Assembly: GCA_037954235.1 (NCBI GenBank)
Contig: JBBMOA010000018.1
Span: forward strand, 1,424,001-1,488,000
Direction: 5' to 3'
From: Aulostomus chinensis
Lineage: Eukaryota > Chordata > Actinopteri > Syngnathiformes > Aulostomidae
Length of the DNA: 64,000 nt
A program made the translations under genes and the position numbers. The notes beneath the pieces are model-generated. The model was not told the origin of the DNA. It saw only the letters and a list, made by a program, of their open reading frames with translations, and ran no database searches. Below are positions 48,621 through 60,060 of the stretch, one piece after another. Within the stretch, counting starts at the first letter, position 1. Each line of letters begins with the position of its first letter.

Positions 48621-49119
48621 GTTGCATAGGAGGAGCTGTAATGGACCAACTATTGGACAATAAAACCATATCGACATGGCCGAGGATTTTATGGGATAAA
48701 ATAACAACCTTCGATGTAAAAACCACACAAATGAGCCCCGCTGAAGCGCTGCGTTTGTTTGTGTGATTGGCTTCAAGAGTGAGTGTGTAATTTAGAGGAA
48801 CTTTCGGCTCTCAGCTGGTGGACGAGCTCCTCCGACCGGATCAATGTTCAAACGCCTAAACACAAACGACGGCGCCGCTTCATTTGTGAAAATATTGTGC
48901 CGATCTGAATCACCAGGCGGAACCAAAATGCGAGAGCCATTTCATTTGCCTCCATTTGCATCTGAGTAATGAGTTTACGATCCGTCGGGTGTAAATGTGA
49001 TGCGTCTCTCGTGGCGAGGCAGATTTTCACGGCAAATTGAGTTTTCCACGACGTGCCAAAGAAACGAAGAGGGGAGGAGACAGTCTCACTTCACAACTAA
49101 TCTGTCACTCATGTTTCAG

Positions 49120-49430
49120 CCTTTGATTATTTAGGAGGCCTGAAAGCGGCGAGTTTATGAGTCAGGTACTAACAAGCTCAGATAAAGTCCTTCTTAAAGG
49201 TCAGTGATCAATTGAGAGGTGCGGACTCCTGAATTATTCATCCTCTCTTTGGAAATTAAGAGCAGGAAATCAATTCCACATGCATGGCCTCCATGTCCAT
49301 ATTTACCACTCTGGAGTCTTCAGCAACATTTACTCTCTAATTAGTGGATAATCAACAAGTATAATGGATTCCACAAGGTGCAGGAGTGAAGTTTTACTTT
49401 GACAGGATAAACGATTCCCAGGAGTTACGC
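49120..49430. promoter_or_regulatory. Possible conserved non-coding element
   Basis: Unique AT-rich sequence with TGATTATTTAGG, TGAATTATTCATCC, GGAAATTAAGAG and CTCTAATTAGTGG (a palindromic CTAATTAG core). This is the strongest enhancer-like stretch by eye in the window. Confidence 0.3.
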
Positions 49431-50109
49431 TTCTGATGCCGTCACATTTTATCAGCCAGCCGACGCAGTCAGCAGCCAGGTCAGCGTTCGCGTGGCTGAA
49501 CCGCCTTTGGCAGCTTTTCTGGGAGCCTTTTGGGCCTGGAGGTGAGGCTCTCAGGTGCCTGGATACTCACTGTCACAGTGCAGAGCTGCTATTGTACTGG
49601 AGTGCTAACGTTTTACAGACTGTGGTTCAAGTCACCATCGATGTGGATCCATTGGAACTTCATAACCGTTCACTCCTCTTGCTCCCTGGGCTGGTTGGGA
49701 TGCCTCTGAATTCCTTCTTCACGCTGACACCTTTGACCTCGTGAGCTGGAGAAACCGCATCCAGTTCTGAATGTTCCAGGAAACACACGCTCACCTCCGT
49801 CTTACTTCTCTTTGCTGTTCTTGGACCGTTCGCAGCTGAAGTGACCCATTTTCATCATCATTAAAAGCCATTAAAGTTGGATGTGATCTGCGTCTAATTT
49901 AAGACACATATGATGAATCACCTACCAGTCCTCCTATACAGCCGTCACTACATCCTCCAGATCTATGAAAATCACCTTTTTGAAGCGCCAGCTGCTCCAT
50001 AGCAACCAGCCAGCCCAGCAGAGCCAATCACCTCACGGCATTCATCTTTTGGCCCTCGTGGGTGGCATTTTAAATGTGTGTCGTCACAGTGGAAGGGGAG
50101 GGATGATGG

Positions 50110-50136
50110 CGAGAGAGAGAGAGACAGAGAGAGAGC
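50110..50136. repeat. (GA)n microsatellite
   Basis: GA repeats with one ACA interruption. Confidence 0.9.
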
Positions 50137-53100
50137 GCACTCCATCATGGCCTATGGCGAATGGAGCGGTGATGTACGGAGGATGAGCGCGTTACCTTGG
50201 GATGTCCTTGAAAAGACTGTTGTCGTGTTCTGCCCACACAACATCACTTCCCTTTGGCTTTTCTTCCCTCCACATAAATACAGTTTGAGTCAGAATCACA
50301 CTGGACACACGTCACCGAGACGGTTCCACCACAAGCTTTTCTGTGGCGTCCGCTCAATGGACGGAAAACTGAATTACACCAAAGACTGTATAGATGCGAT
50401 GAGTGAGACACTGCAGCAGCTGAAAAAATGACATTGTTTCAATCACATTTATTGGAAAAGTTGATATGAAAACATCCAATTTGACTGAAACTGAAAAAAG
50501 AATTTGTTGTGTTTGCTGGGGTCCAATCTCAGGGCACTGCAACACCATCAGCTTCCTCGGGCTTTTTAGACTTGTGCTGCTTTGTTTTCACATCCAGAAC
50601 ATTTTAGGAGAACTAAAAAATTCATTCAACTTGATTTCTTTTTCCTCTTGTCTGGGGTTTTATGGCATCAGAACTGTGTTCGACTGCACAAATGAGAGTT
50701 TGGACTTCTGACCTGAACCCCTGGTAGTCGTGCTCATGTGGCCTGAGTGCTGCTGGACACACGAAGTCCTGCAGAGACGGCACTCAGGAACCTCAAGCAT
50801 TTCACACGTTTTTTTTTTTTTCAAATGTGATAGAAAAGTGATCTTGACTCAGCTGGAAACTGGGATCAGTGTTGGCGTCCAGCCTCCACCCGCCATGGTT
50901 TCATGAGAACCAGACGGATGGAGAACCTGCAGGCATCGTGTCTCTGACCCCCGGGTCAGGTTGTCTTCAACGCTCACGTGGAACATTTTGGGTGCGAACA
51001 TTCATCAGCAGTTGTTTTTCTCACACCCACTAAGAGCTGACAGTCGTTCAACACCAGCAGGTACTTTCACTTTGCTCCTGCAGAACCCGACTGCAGCGCC
51101 TCCCCGTCCTTTTGTTCCGCCACCCTGTGATGAAGTTAACCTGAGCATCAGGGTAATAAATCACAGCACCTTGGTTGTCCACTCGATAACAGCTCATACT
51201 CAGCAATTATCTGCTGAATCAGACTGGTCACCCCAAGTCGAGGGAGCCATAAATCTGTCGCACCTTCTGATCCAGCAGATATATCCGAGGCAAATGAGCG
51301 GGCCAGGAAGCTGCTGACTTCCTCTTTCCTTTAGGAGGGAGAGAGTGAGTGGATGTGAACCTGCAGGTCTCCTTCTCTAAACACAGCAGGGTGAGGTGTA
51401 GCAGGAGGAGTTAGCATGAGAGAGTTTGAGATTCTCCTCAAAACAAGCAGGGGTTCCTGTTTGTTTGTTTCCAAATGGAGGAAGCTGATACGCCACAGTT
51501 GGCCGTGCGACCATGTCCAGCCTGTAGGGGGACAGGTAGTTGTGGTCCACGCGTGGCCCCGACGCTGTGCAGACTTTGGTGTTTGCAGTGACTACCTGGA
51601 CCAGCACGACAAAGCGATCCTTCACCAGCGCAGCAGAGGAGCCGCTGCAGAGGTGGCGTTCGGCGCTAAAGTTCTTGTGTTGCCCTGGTTGAACCCGTCT
51701 ATCTCTACAGGGATTCTTTCCATAATGTTGTCAGACACCTAGAATAACAGTCTGAGCCTGTCAGAGGCAGAAACAATTGCCCCTGCAGTTATTTCACGGT
51801 TGCCAGTTACAGTGTTCTTGCTCAATATTGGACTTTCCAATAATTATCCCATTTAGACCCAAAAACACTGAGAAATAGGTCCCAGGTTAAAAATACCTGA
51901 ATTATCCTTCAAGTCAAGTAGACTGGAGTAGTTTTTGTACTCTGACAAAGCCCTCCCGGGTCTGCCTCCTCTATTTCACTGCTGCATGGCTCAGCGGTGC
52001 AGTTAGCGGTGATGAATGATTTATTTTCCTCTGTGTTGACCAGAGTTTTTCAACTTTGCCCAAACTGTTTCCACACATAACACTGTATGATTTATGTGGG
52101 AACACTTCATTCTCCAACTCGTGTGGTTCTGTACTGTTGCTGCTGTCTGGACCGTCCCCATGAATAATGCAGCCTCCCTGCGCCTTGATTTCAGATGGGA
52201 CCTTCAATCAGCAAGATAACCAAAGAATCAGGATGCCGCGAGGAGAGGCAGCATTTCAGCAGCCTGTGGTCAAATTGGATTAGCGCTGGTGGCTACGTCA
52301 TGACGACCAATGAACTCACTGCACATCTGCTGGGATGATTAGTGACGTTTAGAAAATGTAAGAAGACCGAGGTGATGCGTTTCCTTCTAATCACCCAAAA
52401 AGGGCAAAGTGCTCCTGCCTTGGCTGAGGCTGGACAGCAAACTCAGGTATTTGTTCTGTTCTGTTTGCACGCAGCTGAGATCCGTCCAGCAAGTTTTACA
52501 GTTCGAAAGTCAGTTCAACCAAAGTCTGTGTCTGGTGGACTGAGCTCACAATGATGCCTGCGATGCTTCTTTGTGAATCCAGGATTTTACAGATTTTATT
52601 TCTTTTTTTCTAATTATGTTTTAGCTTTGGGGACTGACGGCTAACAGCAGCTAAACTGTCCAGAAACATCACCGTCCACTCAAATCCTCTTCTTCTTCAT
52701 CCCGACGTCTATCAGTAAACCACGTACACGTCACCAAAGGTACAATTACAGGCCTGGTTAAGTTCCAGGACAGAACCACGCTTGGTTCATAAGGTGGGTC
52801 CCTGCACACGTCGGAGGACTGCAGCGCGTTGGCGGCAGGCAGGTGAGAGGGTGAAGTCGTGCTTCAGTCAGGTTGAGCAGCAGAAGGAAAGTGTTTGAGT
52901 GAATGTTGTCAGACCCAAACGGATCAAAGCTGATCCTCCTCCTGGTTGAGCAGAGTGGATTTAGTTGTTGTTGTCGTTGTTGACCTCAGACCAGAGGTGT
53001 TGACGACTCCGGTGGATTCTTGTGGTGTGCGGCTGAGATAAGGCGGCGGTCTCACCTGTCAGCAGGACGTCCTGCTGCTGCTGGCGCCAGGTTCTCCGGT

Positions 53101-55084
53101 GAAGCTCCTCTGACGCTTCTGGCTTTTGCCTGAACTGCTGAAATCTTGGCGCTGTCAGCATCGATGTTCTCTTTGGTGGGATGAGGGGACGGTCCCTCTC
53201 CTCTTTATGCATGACCTGGTCCCCGTTAGTCTGCACTTGCCCTTGCGTCCTGCCCTCTGCTGTCTGTCACGCAGCATAATAACATCCACACAGAGGAAAC
53301 CACATTCCATACGAAGCACCAGAGCGGACGGGTTCAGGGCAGCGGCTGGACCAGCCTAATGAACGCCCAGCCGTCACAGTGACAGCAGCAGCAAACATCC
53401 ACAGCTCCCCTCCACCCACAGTGGCTTCTACTCAGGAGGGTCACCGAGGGGGTTCGGGGGTTCAGGGTGGGGGCTCGGCCTCTGGTCTAAGTGCTTGATC
53501 TGAGTTCGCAAACATCAACATCTCAAACGAGCGGAGCCCTGCCGTGGCCATGGAGAGGAAAGGTATCATTTGTTGCTGTGAAGCATAACTCGTTCCCTCA
53601 ACCTAATTCATTCGTGGCCACTAATCATGTAACTGAGAGAACAAATTATATCCTGTGGCCTTACAGGAAGTAATAAAACGTGAGAGCCATCTGTGCGAGG
53701 AGGGGTAGGGAGGGGAGGAGGGATGCAGACCGTAGCGACTCCTGAATGGAGAAAGCTCTCCTGATGAGATAACGTTCACTCCGGTGCCTGACGGGGAACA
53801 AAGCATCATCATAAGACATTCATTTGTGTTCTCCCAGCAGCATAAATACTAAGAGGTCTTCCTGGTCACCCGTTAGAGAACACAAACATCTGCATTTTCT
53901 TCACTCAAAGATTTCAGGCAGATGAAGAATCAGATTAAATTTGGCCGACTGTATGTCCAGAAAGATTGCCGTTTTTTAAATTTTCCTTCTCCAAAAGCAT
54001 TTGGACGCCTCTGACGTCAGGCTCCCTGGGCGAGGAAGAGTGGTTTGATTACCTGATGTTCTGCGACTGTCCTCACGCAGCGTCCTTGAGCCGCCAGGTA
54101 GACCGTGACAACCATGTGCACCTGATCCTTCTGCACTGATGCTCTTTGTCTGGTCAAGGACGTTCATGCGGTACAGAAGTGGTGGGGACGTGAGTTTACA
54201 GAAGGTCTTTTCATCCAGATCTGCATTCATGTGTAACCTCAATGTTCTCAAGCACGCGGGACCGGCGCTGTTGTGTCTTGGCGTTCACCGCACCAGTGGA
54301 CTTTTTCATTTGTGATCCTTGCAGAGAGGGAAGCATGCATTAGGTGTCAGGCTGTCAGAAGATGGCGGTGTAGACCACATGGCTAGAGTAGAAGAAGAAG
54401 AGGAGACATCTGCCTGGAAACAAAGGTTGAGGGTCTCCAGGAATTAGTCTCAGTTTTTGCAGTCGTCCCAGCAAGTATTGGATGTGGAAACACATGAGGT
54501 CAAGATTCACTACGTCAGAGTTTAGCTGAATTAAAAAGGTTTTCCATCTTCTGTTTTGCAAGGAATTTCATGTTTTCCCTTTAACGTGACATCGATATGA
54601 AGAGAAACACTGTTGGTGTTTGGGTCCGTCGCACGGCTGCTCGTGCTGGAACAGAGGAGCTGGTGCTAGACGGGAAGTCAGCTTTCCTCCAGCCCTGCTT
54701 CATTGTTCTGAGTCGTCATGCATTTCTGTCTTAGCTGCTCAGGACTTTCGCTTCAATCACCACCACAAAAGGTCTCTTGTCAGGCAAACGTAACAAGACA
54801 TTTTTAGTTTAGCGAACGACCTCACTGAAGGCTCCTCCAGGCTCGTTCAACATGGGCAAACCAGAAAAGTGCCATTTCTTATTCATGAAATTCAAAGCTA
54901 TTGAATACTGGCACAAAGAAATCAATCTCTGGCACTTTCAAGCTAAAGTTACAGGACGCCGGCCTTCAGGAAGCTGTACTGGTCCGATCCAAGTGTCACT
55001 GGAGGGCAGATCAATGAAGTCAAAAGGTCTTTGGTGTGTGTAGAGTGGATGAGCAGAGGGAAGGCCCTGTTTGATGGGGTCAAT

Positions 55085-55200
55085 GTGATAACTCAAGCAA
55101 AGCTCACATCACCCCGGCGCTCTGAAGCCTGCTGAATATTCATTAAACGCTCCACAATAAGAGAGAATTTAATCTGCCAATTTAATTATGAGGTCGGCAC
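55085..55200. promoter_or_regulatory. Possible conserved non-coding element
   Basis: It contains TGAATATTCATTAAACG, GAGAATTTAATCTGCC and AATTTAATTATGAGG in unique sequence. Visual call only. Confidence 0.25.
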
Positions 55201-55900
55201 ACAGGAAGGCTTCGGTCTAGATTCTGTTTCCCCGGAGATTCGCCCTCCATCCCTGACTCCTGTGATGAAGAGGAGATGGAGAGATAGAGAGCGCAGCCAT
55301 TTGACCAGCAATGAAGGGGAGACCTGGCCTCGCCGCCGCCACTGCTACCGCCGCACGTACCGGGGGAGGAATAATGAGTGAAGGATGAGATGAGAAAGAA
55401 TGCAACTATACAGCAGCGTGGCCATTACTCCTCTGCAGGGCCTATTATGCTGAGAAAACAAGCAATATCCCCACACCGCAAATTAGGACACCAGAGAAAC
55501 AGGGAGTTATTGAAGGTGGGAAATGATATTCCTGAGCGGGATGCAGCGTCAGTAATAGCTTTCAAATAGGCTTTTTACAACTCGGCTCCCCGGCTCTTCT
55601 CGGCCTCTCACACTATAATATGGAGTGAGTGATCGTGCAATGAGAGGCGAGGACTGAAATACGCTGTCACCGTCTCCTTTTGAACATGTCAACATGTGTG
55701 GTGAAGAAAGGAGGCTGCAGCAGCGGCAAAGAGTCCTGCTGATAAACGCTCCCTCACAACTGGAGGATGAGTGTTCCGCCAGCTTCAGCACTCAGACTGG
55801 TTAGTTCTCTGCTGCAGTCCAACTGGACTGTCTTTTTAACCTTGTTCATTTCAGATGCTGGGTCACGTTTCCCTCACGTTAGTCCCCGCCTCTCAATTCA

Positions 55901-56615
55901 CCAGACACCAGACTGGTGGATGTCGGAGGTTCAGTTCCACATCAGATCCACCAGTAAACACCAGACCGGTGGATGTTGGAGGTTCAGTTCTACATCAGAT
56001 CCACCAGTAAACACCAGACCAGTGGATGTTGGAGGTTCAGTTCTACATCAGATCCACCAGTAAACACCAGACTGGTAGATGTTGGAGGTTCAGGTCTACA
56101 TCAGATCCACCAGTAAACACCAGACCAGTGGATGTTGGAGGTTCAGTTCTACATCAGATCCACCAGTAAACACCAGACTGGTGGATGTTGGAGGTTCAGT
56201 TCTACATCAGATCCACCAGTAAACACCAGACTGGTGGATGTTGGAGGTTCAGTTCTACATCAGAGCCACCAGTAAACACCAGACTGGTGGATGTTGGAGG
56301 TTCAGTTCTACATCAGATCCACCAGTAAACACCAGACTGGTGGATGTTGGAGGTTCAGTTCTACATCAGATCCACCAGTAAACACCAGACCGGTGGATGG
56401 TGGAGGTTCAGTTCTACATCAGATCCACCAGTAAACACCAGACTGGTGGATGGTGGAGGTTCAGTTCTACATCAGATCCACCAGTAACACCAGACCGGTG
56501 GATGTTGGAGGTTCAGTTCTACATCAGATCCACCAGTAACACCAGACCGGTGGATGTTGGAGGTTCAGTTCTACATCAGATCCACCAGTAAACACCAGAC
56601 TGGTGGATGTTGGAG
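55901..56615. repeat. 53-bp minisatellite, about 13 copies, each with a hairpin
   Basis: Thirteen to fourteen tandem units of 53 bp (two units of 52 bp lack one A) contain GGAGGTTCAGTTCTACATC. Around each unit junction ATCCACCAGT and ACTGGTGGAT form a perfect 10-bp inverted repeat with a 9-nt spacer in about half the copies. Other copies carry ACCGGTGG or ACCAGTGG and pair less well. The regular spacing superficially recalls a CRISPR array, but the intervening sequence is itself repeated, so it is not one. Confidence 0.95.
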
Positions 56616-57896
56616 TGGTGGAGTCTTAAAAACCTGGGTTGCTAACATGAGTCTAGAGGAGCCTACAGAGGTCATGGAGGTCATTAAAGGTCACCAGCCT
56701 GAAACTCACCTCAGGGGAGGTCAGATGTGCTGCAATGTCACAGACTGCTGTAACAACATCGGGACACAGAAAATCTCTTCAAAGAATCCTTCTTAAACCA
56801 GGAAAAGGCTCAATCTCAAAAGTCCTACTCCAACGTGAGACTTTGACCCTCGTGTAATTCAGAATGACTCAATTTCGGGAGTTTTACCTGCTCGCCAGCT
56901 GATCTCTCGGCCTCCTCTTTGTTGGCTTTGAATATTAATTTTGCATTAATTGTGTAACAGAAGACGTTCTCAAACTTCCTCGCAGAGATTCCAAAGTTCC
57001 TGAAGCTATCAAACATGCCAGGCTGAATTTTGGAGAAATGTGTATGAAATGAATATTTGATGCAACGGTGCAGCCAAACTAAACAGTCTTGGGTTTAAAT
57101 GTTGGATCGAGTGTAAACAAGCTTCAAGGAACAAACCGATAGAGAATATTAACATGATACGGTGGCACACTGAGGAATACTAATGCTTCCAGGCGGGTTG
57201 CTACCCAGGGAGGGACGTATGGGGGGAAATAATGAGTCTCTTGAAGGATTGCGAACTTTGAGGTGCACGTGTCTGCAGTGACGAGTGAGTGATGGTGAGA
57301 GCAGCTGCAGGAAGGCACCACAGCAGAGGACAGTGCTGTGAGTTCTTCTGTCGCTTGTGTGCATCATTGATGTTTCAACTTTGTGAACAGACCCAGACGT
57401 CCATGCCAACGACGAATTCAGGGAAAACCTCATCGCATCTTGTTTCTCCTCAGCAGCTGACGAAGTTGTTAGTAATCCAGCGTGAATCATCAGCTCAAGA
57501 GCAAACTGTTGTTTCACTGTTGTGCAGCTTCCTGCGCAGGACGCCAAAGTTCCTCCTTGTTGAGTGTTGGAACTCGTCTGGAAGCCAGAGAAGGAAGAAA
57601 TCTGCAGGCGAGGTGAGGTCCCTCAGCCGCCTGCCTCTGTGGGGCTCTGGAGGATGTTCTGCTGGTTGTGAGCGGATCGGTGATTTTAATCCAGATTGTG
57701 CCACGAGGACAAGCGTCTCTGTGCGGTGCAGACAGGCTGTTATAGTGTGTGTACACGTGATGACATCCAGGAACCACTGGGAGCACCTGAAGGCTCCGAG
57801 AGAACAGCGACAGAGCAGAAACAAGATGGCAGCGACGCTGAGTAGAGAGAGTAAATAGAACTGTGTCATGGGCCGATACTGACAGCAGTGAGGGGG
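56616..57896. other. Non-coding flank; no gene seen
   Basis: Unique sequence. A 189-residue plus-strand frame (57289-57858) overlaps two long minus-strand frames of similar size, a sign of low stop density rather than coding. No domain is recognisable. Confidence 0.5.
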
Positions 57897-58268
57897 CGGC
57901 AAAAGTACACACATTCATTACACGAGTAGAAGTACAGATACTCATACTAACAAAAAAAGACTGATAAAATTCCTGATCAACCCATTTATTCAAGTAAAAG
58001 TGAAAAAGTACACACCCTTAATGTACTCATAAGTATAAAGTACTGAGTCCTTTCTTATTGACGCTTTACTGATTTTTGAATGCAGACAACAACAATAACA
58101 TTGAATATTATAAAACAGTTTCCATCGGTGGTCCGACTGCATGTAGACAGGTTTTAGGAGCAGAAGTCGAGGTGTAAACTACACTTGGACTGAAGCGAGG
58201 AGGCAGTATTCCTCCTTTAGCTTCATTTTTCCTGTCATGAATCACAACTAAAGTAACAAGCCTGTTTG
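57897..58268. mobile_element. Interspersed repeat fragment (AAGTA-rich teleost family)
   Basis: The sequence GGCAAAAGTACACACATTC followed by AGTAGAAGTACAGATACTC, ATTCAAGTAAAAGTG, ATAAGTATAAAGTACTGAG and later AACTAAAGTAACAAGCC matches my memory of a very common AAGTA-rich repeat in percomorph fish. Borders are approximate and class is not assigned. Confidence 0.5.
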
Positions 58269-59599
58269 TGTCACATAAGAAATACATCACAAAGCATCCA
58301 TGTTTGTGTTGAAAAGAAGGGAGTCAGAGGAAAACACTGTCCGAGAAATAAAGGGTCCAAGTTCAGACAAATTAACTCTATAGTATAAAATAAAAAATGT
58401 CTTAAAACTTTGATTTCCATTCTCTGCCATTTCTGATTCACCTCAATAACCAAAGTTGTCATTAATAATTCGTTTTGCCTGTAAACGCTGGTCACGGTCC
58501 CACCAGCAGCCTGCCGAGTTGAAACCGCTTCCTGTGTCTGACGGTGGTTCGACGCAACACAGGAACACAAAGTGAGAAGTCATGTTTTGGGTCAAGTTTG
58601 AGGTTCCATTCAAAAGATGAGAACTGTCACAACAAATCATTTAATCTGCGTCCTGTTTGTGAGGGAGGTTCTCAGCGCCCTTCAGATGTAGAATATTTAT
58701 TTCAGTCTTAACCTAAGCAGGGCAGCGGAGGAGAGAAAAGGAGTTCTGATCCCCAGACACGGAGGCTCGGTACTCGCTGCAAATGAGCGCGACACCACCG
58801 CTGCATCTGAAAGCTGCCGTCCTTGATGTGTTTACAGCTGGAGGAGCAAGATTTAGACAACCTCACGTCTGCCGCTGCAACATCAGATTTAAAGATCTCA
58901 TCCTGGGTTCCTCTTACGGTTGTATAAATAGAACAAGTTCTGTCGGCCTACTGGAGGGAAATTAATGTCTCTGCTCGGACAAGCTCAGGTCCCCCAGGTC
59001 TCGCTCCACAGTGGAGGAGGCTGGAAATACTCCATAATAAAAGAAACTATATCAGGGGTACAGTTGTTTGGGATTTTATGCTGCTTCATTCCTGATACTG
59101 TCTGCCGGCTGTCTGCGGGGATTACACAGCTGAGTCTCAGTTTCAGCACCAGGAGCCAGATTTTGTCACCTTAAGACGATCACGTCAGGACGCGCCACGA
59201 TAAACAAACTCAACTGACAGTCCAGATCATTTCATTTCATTGCTTTATTCTCTGCTTCTACCATCTGGTCAGCGTGATATGTTCCACAAGAACAGGCTGC
59301 TGCACCCTGAAGAGAGATCGTCGCTATAGAGAGGCTGATATTACGATGGCGAGGCAGAGAAACCCTGTTCTGAGCTGGGGAGGGAGGGGTTAGAGGAAGA
59401 AGTTTTCAGTTGAATCGGCTGGAGGCTCTCAGTGGAGATGTTGGTATACAGCCGCTGTAATAACCCGCCGCCCTCCAGCTGTGAACACACGTTCAAGTCA
59501 GCAACAAAGACCAAACAACCTCCCAGCGTCGTCTCGTTTGGACCTCCAGGAACTTGATTAGAGCCACATCAACAACGTGCTTGTGATGAACCTGGATAC

Positions 59600-60060
59600 C
59601 TGATGTCAAAACCTGCTCATTCATACCCTTCTGAATAAAGAGCCGCCCGTGTCACTCGGCAGCAGTAAAAGTTTTGGTGGCATACAGTAAATTTAAACCA
59701 AGGACACGGGCAGGGATTTATGGAACAGCTGAGATTATATCGCCACACAGTACGATGATAATAAGCCTCCACCAATTCATCACAACAGCCAGGAAGCCCT
59801 TACCTCAGCTAAAGTCTCCATTCATTTCTCCTGAATAGAAACACTCTCACATCCCTTTCTTTCCCCCCCTCATTTCCGATTCTTCCTCATGATAAATGAA
59901 AACTCTCCCTGGCTCAGAAACAATTGACTTCCTCGTGGATTTATACGTCTTTTCATAGACATTTGACTGGGTTCATTCATTTGTACGGTGAGCTGCCAAT
60001 TCTCATTCAGCAGACACAAACAGCAAGCTACGCCATTTGTATTCACTTGAAAATGGTGAT
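59600..60060. promoter_or_regulatory. Possible conserved non-coding element
   Basis: A long non-repetitive stretch with few ORFs and many AT-rich cores (CAGTAAATTTAAACC, GGGATTTATGG, CCACCAATTCATC, CCATTCATTTCTCC). Visual call only. Confidence 0.25.

Larger units (their letters stand above)
47867..48766 (+). other. Unassigned 299-codon ORF, probably not a gene
   Basis: An ATG-initiated frame of 299 codons. The product is Ser/Arg/Lys-rich, has no signal peptide, clear membrane segment or motif I recognise, and reads through a CA repeat as a His-Thr run and a TG repeat as a Val-Cys run. The ATG context (TCC before ATG) is weak. Such length is unusual by chance in a non-repeat region, but stop-free microsatellites supply part of it. 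It could be a lineage-specific gene, part of an exon, or chance. Confidence 0.12.
48770..55900. other. Non-coding flank; no gene seen
   Basis: It contains possible conserved non-coding DNA at 49.1-49.4 kb and 55.1-55.2 kb, a GA microsatellite at 50.1 kb, a T12 run near 50810-50821, and the GACGGCTAACAGCAGCTA motif at about 52635 that resembles 21.65 kb. A head-to-head ATTGG and CCAAT pair brackets ACGTCATGACG at about 52276-52312. ORFs are short or antisense pairs. Confidence 0.55.

Noticed and set aside
55901..56615. CRISPR-like regularly spaced repeats
   Set aside because: The spacers are identical from unit to unit, so this is a minisatellite, and the genome is eukaryotic.
57289..57993. 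Overlapping ORFs of 132-189 codons on both strands
   Set aside because: Plus and minus frames are open together, none shows a motif or splice structure, and part overlaps an interspersed repeat.
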